DNA of 64,000 bases from Hypomesus transpacificus (taxonomy: Eukaryota; Chordata; Actinopteri; Osmeriformes; Osmeridae). The notes under the pieces are model-generated. The model searched no databases. It was not told where the DNA came from and worked only from the letters and a program-made list of their open reading frames with translations. Made by a program: the position numbers and the translations under genes. Below, piece after piece: positions 57,401-64,000 of this stretch. The DNA is taken from positions 4,236,966-4,300,965 of the forward strand of contig NC_061081.1 of the NCBI RefSeq assembly GCF_021917145.1. The letters are read 5' to 3'. Numbering within the stretch: the stretch's first letter is position 1; every line of letters starts with the position of its first letter.

Positions 57401-60400
57401 CGCCCGCCCATCTGTAAACGGAGACGCAGAAGCATATTTCGGCCTTTAGCCAAAGCCGTTGCTGGAACAACAACTCCCCTGGAGTGAGACTCTGTAGTCT
57501 CTTCACTTCCCCCTCCCACAGACACCTGTGGATTGCGTCTCTGTCTTGGGTCATGACCAAGGATGTCTCCTTGGCAATACTATCTGCGAACTGAAAGTCT
57601 AACTTATTGTGGCCTAGGCGAAGGCACCAACCCAGGCACACTCATACACTAATGTTCATCTATTACAGATATGCTATCACACCCCTTCCCCCATCCAAAG
57701 CCTTCACCTGCTTGTTCCCCAGTGTGGCTGGCGGGTCTGTGACCAGTGCCTATTATGGCTGCAGGTTCAGATGCTGCTTGTCCATACCCCTCCCCCCCTC
57801 CCCGTTGCAAGTTATGTGGTTCTGTAATGTTGTACAATGTATGTGCTTATGTGCTGAGGTGTTTTTTGCCTGTTCCCACACTGTACTCCTCTAGGAGCAT
57901 AGTCTGGGGGTTGCCTTTTTTTTCTCCTCTCTCTCTTCATGTTATGCTGAAATGTAACCTTGTCTTCCCTTCCTGTCTACCCCCTTGTCATGTATGTGTA
58001 TTAGAAACTGCAAGTGGCAGCTCGGATCTAAGACAGATTCAAGAGACCGCAGATAGATTGCGGCTAGTTTGGTTTGTTATATGTTTTAGATCAACACGTG
58101 TATTATTGTTTTTGTTGATTTTATGTAAAGCACTTTGAGCTGCAATTCTTGTATGAAAAGTGCTAAATAAATAAAGTATTACTTACGTACTTACCTCTCC
58201 GTTAGGCTGTGAGTATATGGGGCGTGTTTCAACCGAACTCATAAAAAAATGCCTCTTAAATCAATTGGATATACCTACAGCCAATCAGAGCAAAGTAGTG
58301 TGTTGTTTTTTGCAAACAAATTAAACCCAAGCGCTCTTTGGTGACGTGGTTGATAAAATTACTGTTGATCATCTTTCCATCATCGTATAAAGCCCGCCCT
58401 GACAATTTGATTGGTCCAAACAGCTCCTGTTCGGACATTTTTTCCCCCAAAACTAGCGACCCAGTGTACCCCAGATACCCCAAATGTACCCCAGACCCAA
58501 CTTCCCGACCATTTTTTGGTGTGGGCGGGGCTAAGTTGGGCTCGCAGCCAGGCTATAAACCCACAGTATAATGAGAAAATAAAGACCACATTAGCTTAAT
58601 ATGAACTTGCATGACATGCGCAGCATGTAAATAACGTTCACCAAAGTAAAATGCGGACATAAAACAACATACCTCGTTGGCTGTAGGCCTACACAATGGA
58701 ATAGAGGTTTCCTTAGATCGCAAACATCCGCTATAACAACTTTAAACTTTTATTGGAGCATTAAATGTCCATGCTTTACTTGCTCTGTTAGCTTGTCAAC
58801 CCTCTCACTCACGAGCGTCCCAAAAGGCTTTCAAAATAAAGGCACGTACTCTTACTAAATAGTCACTTAATAATGCTGAATGCAATTATATAATTCTAAA
58901 TAATGACATAGGTTGAATTTTTTAAAATACATTATTATAATGTAATTGCGACAATTACATTTACAATATAGCGAGGTAGCTGACTTCACCACTCGCAAAT
59001 TCGCCTTTCATCAACCCCGAGTTCGCGTGCTACAGATCTGTTACTGCTGGTGAGTGCTTTCTGTCTGAAAGCTAAAGTGTAAGAACGTTTTGGCATGCTG
59101 CTTCAGATTTCTACACAATGTAGTCACACACGTGGCTTCAATTTTACACTAGGCTTTATGTTTGACCTACTTTTCCATTATTTGTCTATGGCTGCACTGC
59201 AGCTAGAATTCAATAAATCTATCTTACTAATTAAACGCCGGCCTCGAATAAACGCTGCGCTCGAATAAACGCCGCTCTGGAATAAACGCCGCACCAAAAA
59301 TGATCACTAATAAACGCTTCCAGCTATTACCTCCCACTAATAGGCATCTGTATGCAAAACAAATTCAGGCGGCAATAAAAACTTTGATTTCATTTCGATT
59401 CTATTACTCAAAACCGGTAGCACTTACAGGGATTCTGATGTGAAAGAACTTGTCACCTTTCAAAAGAGACCACAACCGTACATGTACTCCAAATTGTTAA
59501 AGAAAAGCTTTCAATTTACCTTGGGTATGCTTTGTTAAGTTGTTTTAGGCGAATTTGACAGGATTGGTTAAAAAGGATTGTAACACTAGTTGTATTAGCT
59601 TGAGTCATATTTTGACCATATACACACTGCTCTAATTCAGTAATCTTTTCACGTCAAAGTGTGTGTGTGTGTTATTAGGTCACCTGGCCATCACACCTAT
59701 ATGAGTGTCTTGTACACCTCCCACCCCCCATGACTATAACAGCTGCCTCTAAATAGTGAAGTTTTTATTGTATTTGCGGAGTCAGTTAACACAATCTTTG
59801 GTCTAAATATGAGTTGGCAAGGTAGTTCCGCTACCCTCATCTTATTTTCTAGGTTAACCTCAATTATACTGTTAATTTCATCACATTCTGTGTGTGTTGC
59901 CTCAGACTTGTGTTAATAGGGAGAACAGAGGGTCCCCGGTTACCCATCTGCTAGAGGAGTCAAGTACAGAGTTGGACACTGGCTTCCCTTTCACTGGCCC
60001 TACTAGCACTAGTACCAAACCTGTTCCTAACTCGGAGTGTGTCAGCTGTGACACTGACTTACAGGTGCGTCAATACATGTCTTCTGCTCTCTCTGTCTTC
60101 TATCTCATGTTGCCTTGTTTTTTGCCACTGTTGTTTCCGGAGTTCAGTTGCCATGTATGATCGCACACACACACACACACCATTGTCTTCCCTATATATT
60201 TAACTGGTTCTATATATTTCAGTGGTCCAAGCATTGAGGCCATACAATGCTTGGACCACTGAAATATATAGAACCAGTTAAATAGATAAGATGGGCTTTA
60301 ATGTCATATTTAAATGCCCCTTCACTCTATCATATTAGCTCATTAGTCTTTTTCTCTGTTCTACTGTCTCCTTCTCTCCCCTCGGCAGCATTGTAACTCT

Positions 60401-61041
60401 GGCACCAATGACAATGAGAGCTTGGTAGAGGAAAATAGGTGGGTGACCTCTTCAGCAACACAATCATCTGCCCTAGAGCTGGGGGATATTGTCAATGTTT
60501 TACACCACACCATATTTCTGGATATTTAAATACAATATATGCTTAGTGCATCTCTGCTTTAATTGGATAGACTGATGACAAGAACTATAGGGAGAGAGGA
60601 AATGCAGGAAAAGTTGTGATCTGGATTCAAACCCAGGCCAAGCCAAAAAATTAAAATTGGAGAGTGGCACGCAGTGCATTGATTCGCTCCCTCATCATTT
60701 CCCAGTTGTAATCTGCGCTATCAGTTACCCTCAGAAGCAATACAATATGTTTTACTGCAGTGTTGGGTTATTTATATATCTTTTGTGTGTTCTCCAGACC
60801 CCTTTCATCCACAGAGAGTCTGCGCCAGCTCTCCCAGCAGCTCAATGGCCTGCTCTCAGAGGTAAGCAAAACATTTAGGATCCAGGCTCTGTAGGCCTGT
60901 AGGCCAACCCCCCTGAGTGCACCAAAGAAAAATATCAGTTAACTGACAAATCAAGTTTCTGTTTTTGTGGCATTCCAGGCATCTACAATTTACGTGAATG
61001 GTGACCGTATTCCGTCGCCTGTCAATCAGAAAAAGCTCGAG
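51434..61041 (+). CDS. golga2: Golgin A2 (GM130), first six coding exons, partial
   Basis: GM130 is a cis-Golgi matrix coiled-coil protein. Its N-terminus binds the vesicle tether p115/USO1 and importin-alpha, and it is held on membranes through GRASP65. Exons: 51434-51481, 53118-53234, 59906-60064, 60389-60438, 60798-60861, 60979-61041; all phases agree. Exon 1 gives MADQSRQIKLAAAKKK, and exon 2 gives LKEFQLK then AKKRRKMK, the basic N-terminal motif needed for p115 and importin binding. Exon 5 encodes SSTESLRQLSQQLNGLLSE, nearly identical to mammalian GOLGA2, and exon 6 encodes YVNGDRIPSPVNQKKLE, leading into the coiled coil. Exon 3 is Ser/Thr-rich and diverged. The rest of this roughly 1,000-residue protein lies to the right. 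The 6.7-kb second intron is mostly transposon debris. Confidence 0.93.
51482..53117. other. golga2: golga2 intron 1
   Basis: It contains CTAGCTAG-rich sequence (51720-51930) and, near 52325, GCCAGAGAATGTCTAATAAA, a fragment of the compound repeat at 35.7 kb. No other feature was recognised. Confidence 0.5.
53522..54425 (+). mobile_element. 904-bp hAT deletion derivative with BED-finger remnant
   Basis: The ends TAGGGGTGGGCGGTATACTG and (inverted) TAGGGCTAGGCAGTATGG are flanked by a perfect 8-bp duplication CACTCTTT (53514-53521 and 54426-54433). A plus-strand frame near 53935-54030 reads CKLCCQIVLAKGGNTSNLFH followed by HLKAMH, the C-x2-C ... H-x4-H arrangement of a BED zinc finger. It is therefore an internally deleted hAT that kept part of the transposase N-terminus. 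It lies in golga2 intron 2. Confidence 0.9.
54780..55910. repeat. golga2 intron 2: fragments of several DNA elements
   Basis: About 54840-54922 is one end of a hAT-type element (TAGTCGACCAAGTGGGGACAG, read toward CCCTAA). 54930-55030 matches 42150-42260. 55110-55200 has GGTTCGGT-rich ends of another MITE. 55410-55505 is a fragment of the 35915-type MITE, 55515-55550 a SINE-tail fragment (inverted), and 55578-55640 half of the 42605 palindrome. Confidence 0.5.
55915..56050. repeat. CTCGAATAAACGCYGC-motif repeat, copy 1 of 3
   Basis: Short units of the type CCTCGAGTAAACGCTGCACC recur in tandem here, and again at about 59235-59335 and 61715-61830. The first and third copies share the downstream phrase GTATTTATTACACAA. 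It looks like the subterminal region of a dispersed element. Confidence 0.55.
56313..56721 (+). pseudogene. broken ORF for a small protein with one membrane segment
   Basis: I do not recognise the family. Starting at ATG 56313 the frame reads MELISWSLNAIDTSSRREAR before a stop at about 56415. Coding-like sequence continues in other frames: EDVEDIFLFGTMITGFLL, leading into a glycine-rich hydrophobic segment (IGLGSGLVY), then after a stop KNPVRLPNMIDAVGRVGG and LVECNLDNIIEKLAALQREV up to TGA at 56719-56721. Three reading-frame breaks within about 410 bp mark it as a pseudogene. It may come from a mobile element or be a processed copy. It lies in golga2 intron 2. Confidence 0.45.
56818..57444. 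mobile_element. 627-bp MITE (GGCCGGATATATGCTTCTGC ends)
   Basis: The left end GGCCGGATATATGCTTCTGC matches the inverse of the right end GCAGAAGCATATTTCGGCC. Inside, AGCTACGGAGAGCTACGGAA and GTCCGTATCCGTGCGTATCC are short tandem motifs near each end. It is a relative of the disrupted copy in haus4 intron 6. Confidence 0.8.
57445..58190 (+). repeat. retroposon-like 3' end
   Basis: The stretch ends TGTAAAGCACTTTGAGCTGC, then AAAAGTGCTAAATAAATAAA (about 58122-58178), the classic 3' tail of fish LINE-type retroposons. The minus-strand frame at 57372-57641 is of uncertain meaning, since its frame runs into the neighbouring MITE. No reverse transcriptase motifs were seen. Confidence 0.45.
58191..59905. 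other. golga2: golga2 intron 2, right part
   Basis: Around 58430-58560 is a proline- and CCCC-rich stretch. 59235-59335 is a copy of the CTCGAATAAACGC repeat. Otherwise AT-rich intron with no features seen. Confidence 0.45.
60197..60284. repeat. perfect 40-bp hairpin in golga2 intron 3
   Basis: Arm 60197-60236 (begins TATTTAACTGGTTCTATATA, ends CCAAGCATTG) is repeated exactly in inverse at 60245-60284, with an 8-base loop AGGCCATA. All 40 pairs match. It could be a tiny young MITE, a foldback remnant or a microRNA-like hairpin. Confidence 0.9.
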
Positions 61042-62760
61042 GTAGGAAATGTGATTCTAATGTATGTACAGTACGTGTTTGTTGTACAACTCATAAGTAA
61101 CTCTAGTAACACGATAAAAGAATTGTGAACATAGACTTTAGCCAGATAGGAGCAGCTTTGAAGACTTTTCCTTCACACTAGAAGCGCTGAGCCCGTTTTC
61201 CCTACTTAAAGTGCGGACAGGGGGGTCATACCCCCGAGTCTTAAGACAGGGATGTTGTCCCTGACACATAGTGATTGCTGGATGGCACTTCTTGTATGTA
61301 GCTAAGGCAAGGTTGGAAAATGAACTTGCCTTCGTTAATCTGTCAATTTCCGTGTTAGTCTGTGATTATTTTATTACAACATTTGTTGTATATTCCTTCA
61401 ATCATTCAGAACATTTTAATTTATTGGCTACAGGATGTCACACACGCTCTTCCCCAGGAAAATATGTTTCTATGGTTCTAGTGTAATGTAGGCTAACGTG
61501 AAACTAGCTCATGCTAGCGAGTTAATGAGCCGTGCCTCAGTCGGTTGCATGCCAATAGTACTATTCAAAGTTTATTTCACCAGTGCTAAACACACTAACT
61601 CGCTTACTTTCTCCGCTGTGTAAAAGCTAAGGGATTCGTCAACCTTCTGTCTTTGATATCATTGGCTCATACCGTAGCAACAGTAGGCTACAACAAAAAA
61701 TTTGAGAGGTACCGTATTTCTTCGATTAAACGCCACCCTCAAATATACACTGCCCCCCAATAAACGGTGCACCAAAAATGAACATTGTGAAATAAATGCC
61801 TCCCTCGATTAAATGCTGCACCAAAAAGAAAACCAGAAAATGGTTATTTCATTGGTTAAATTAAAACACAGTATTTATTACACAAGTAAATCTACACCTG
61901 TGCGCTTGCAGTATGGCCGCACTGACGAGAACTCCACTATTACCTAGCATTTTGTTTGTCTTGTTAGTGTAGCATCCGAGGTGTAAGGCCTAAATATCTC
62001 GTGGTATTGGACAAAAACTCAGAACTGGTAACTCTTGGAGCTCATAACCATCCCCGTTTATTTTCTTTCTCCACACTTATCCACCCTCTCTCCTCGTCAT
62101 CAACCTGCCACACCGGCCTTAGCAACAACATTATAACTGACAACACTTTGTTTCAACTCTACATTAGTGTTTGTTAGTTGTTTTGTCAATTATGCAGTTG
62201 CTCATTCAGTACGCCCAGCAAACGGGATATTCGTCACTTGGCAAGGATTATTTTCCGGAGTTCGAGCTCGGACTGCAGCGGGCTTTTTGTTCGACCGCTT
62301 TGTTCATCTGCAAGATGGAGGAGGAGAAAAAGAGGCCGACGTGCTGGAATCCTCGTCCGAACTCGGAAACGGAGCTTCAAACCTACTTTCCCATCCATTC
62401 TACTCGCTTAACAACCCTCTATGGACACAATAGAAGCTTGAGTCACCATTGGCTAGTACATTTTATTTTACTCGCCAGACTTTTTACATGAAGTGCATGA
62501 ACAGTGCAAGTACATTATCTGTATGAATTATTCTTTATGTTGCATATGGATTTAATCTACCATTTTTTAGCTTTCTCTTGCTACTTGACTTCAGCCACCT
62601 CTCAAGTGCTGACAATGGTTTATAGGCCTACTGCTGAAGCTCTGGGCCTTTTGTTGAAATAAGGATCAGGTCTGAAAGGCGTGAGGATGTGACTGAGACT
62701 GCTGCGGACATCTGATTGTATTCTCTTTTGGGCACTGAAGGCTCTTTCGCAGTTGGCAGT
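61042..62760. repeat. golga2 intron after exon 6, with repeat copy
   Basis: 61715-61880 is the third copy of the CTCGATTAAACGCC motif repeat. The several overlapping frames at 62167-62491 are in sequence I do not recognise, and none shows a domain or splice structure. Confidence 0.45.
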
Positions 62761-62761
62761 A

Positions 62762-62830
62762 GGGGTGGGCGGATCGATCTAAAGTATCGATAGTATCGAT
62801 ACCAACATTGGTATCATTATCGATCGATAC
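62762..62830. repeat. MITE end, ATCGATAC-rich
   Basis: AGGGGTGGGCGGATCGATCT followed by alternating ATCGATAC/GTATCGAT motifs resembles a hAT-type terminus. The other end is not visible. Confidence 0.4.
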
Positions 62831-62839
62831 TCCCGTGAA

Positions 62840-63490
62840 AAGTCTCCTGTCAATCACCCTGGGATCCACGACGGTGACCCCTTCATCCTCTGCCAGGAAC
62901 CTTGGAGTTACCATGGATGACGAGCTCTCCTTCACGGCCCACATTGCTGCGGTCGTGTAGATTCACCCTCTACAACATCCGGAAGATCAGGAGATACCTG
63001 TCTGAGCACTCCACCCAGCTGCTAGTCCAAGCACTTGTCCTCTCCAATTGGACTACTGCAACTCGCGGCTCGCCGGTCTCCCAGCATGTGCAACCCGCCC
63101 TCTTCAGAGGATTCAGAACGCAGCGTCTACAATCTACCCAGACGCTCCCATGTTACCCTGCTCCTCATCTCTCTCCACTGGCTACCCATCAACGCCCGTA
63201 TCAGATTCAAGACCCTGGTACTGACCTTCCGAGCAGTGAACGGGACTGCACCCAACTACATCAAGTCTCTCCTGCAACCTTACACCCCTACCCGTCACCT
63301 ACGGTCTTCTTCAGACAACCGCCTGGTGGTCCCACCGCTCAAGACCGCCCAGGCCCAACACCAGCTCTTCTCCTGCCTGGCCCCCCAATGGTGGAACCAG
63401 CTCCCCACCTCCATCAGGGACACCGACTGTCTCCCCACCTTCAAGAAAAGGCTCAAGACGCACTTGTTCCGGGAGTACAACGGCACTTAG
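62840..63490 (+). pseudogene. L2-like LINE reverse transcriptase, C-terminal fragment
   Basis: Read across frames, NLGVTMDDELSFTAHIAAV, then FTLYNIRKIRRYLSEHSTQL, then SLHWLPINARIRFKTL and FSCLAPQWWNQLPTSIRD, ending TFKKRLKTHLF, is the C-terminal thumb and tail layout of fish L2/CR1-type non-LTR reverse transcriptases. The frame changes at least twice (near 62960 and 63050-63100), and the polymerase core with its FADD-type motif is absent, so it is a 5'-truncated dead copy. Confidence 0.85.
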
Positions 63491-64000
63491 GAATGCTTGA
63501 TTGGACCTGATGTTAGTTTCCTCCAGGATCACAATGACTCTTATTGAGAGACTGGTTGCTCTTATAGGTCAGTTATAACAAAGTTAACTCTTGAACTTTT
63601 GTACTCGCTGTGAAATGTTTTACAGTTGATTGTTCTTCTACAGTGTGCAGTCTTGAAATTTTTTGGGCTCATGTTGTTTATTTTGTAACTTGTATAACTG
63701 CATGCTCTTATCAGACCTACAAACTTGTTGCTTTTCGGCGACAATCGCAGTTTTCTTGGTCAATTGGATCATTTACGTGAATAATGTAGAACCTGAGTTT
63801 GTCACATTAACTAATGTATTTAAATTCAAGCTTGTGTGGTGCGTCGCTGTCTTCAATGCCACAGGCTAAACTAGGTTAAGTCAAAACAAACGTTTTTTTA
63901 TTTTCCGGCACATTCAATGAAGTTTGGCTAACATCATCAGCTAGGCTAGCTGGCTCGTAGCTTCTTCATGCAGCTTCTCCATGCAGGGCTCTAGACTGAG
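63491..64000. other. golga2 intron, window end
   Basis: No feature was recognised except the last ~20 bases (GCAGGGCTCTAGACTGAG), which resemble the start of a common fish MITE (compare ACAGGGTTCTAAATTAACAC near 37515). Confidence 0.35.

Noticed and set aside
57372-57641. Minus-strand 89-residue frame (NKLDFQFADSIAKETSLVMTQ...) that reads like protein
   Set aside because: It runs into the end of a MITE, has no recognised domain and no clear splice sites. It could be an unrecognised exon or chance; not enough to call.

Overview
The window is nuclear DNA from a teleost fish. It holds spliced vertebrate genes separated by long, transposon-rich introns and intergenic DNA. Three conserved genes are recognisable: the first coding exon of hspa5 (minus strand, 954-1066), a complete nine-exon haus4 (plus, 44790-50180) and the first six coding exons of golga2 (plus, 51434-61041, running off the right edge). 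A tRNA-derived SINE with a tail common in fish genomes, and many hAT-type MITEs, fit this. The SINE tail hints at a salmonid/pike/smelt-like lineage, but that is weak inference.

Layout. 1-1730: 5' end and promoter of hspa5, with a canonical ER-stress element. 1731-13300: intergenic DNA with a 1.46-kb TIR element, a minisatellite, a 3.2-kb element with ~730-bp inverted arms, and a region where one 15-bp motif recurs at least six times. 13318-32345: a dead hAT element (minus strand) split near its last codons by a 16-kb element at 13747-29779. 32346-44760: hAT MITEs, a 1.7-kb palindrome with tRNA-like modules, and several copies of one inverted-repeat family. 44790-64000: haus4 and golga2, with transposon debris in their introns.

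The main discovery candidate is the 16-kb element. It has near-identical ~1.45-kb terminal inverted repeats and a 7-bp target duplication (GAATATG). Its plus-strand gene encodes a KDZ-superfamily (Kyakuja/Dileera/Zisupton) transposase. Sixteen coding exons join with matching phases into one 868-codon frame, given a particular acceptor for exon 3. A second, convergent gene on the minus strand is different: a CPHC zinc-ribbon start, conserved-looking exons and a Ser/Thr/Pro-rich minisatellite domain. Each TIR carries the same splice donor and acceptor, so each gene probably takes its promoter and 5' exons from its own TIR copy. Both genes run toward a 225-bp inverted repeat that supplies a polyadenylation signal on each side. 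I read this as a large, possibly recently mobile two-gene DNA transposon with duplicated expression ends.

Exon calls rest on splice consensus, phase agreement and recognisable family motifs read by eye; no alignments were run. Repeat boundaries are approximate unless a target duplication is stated.
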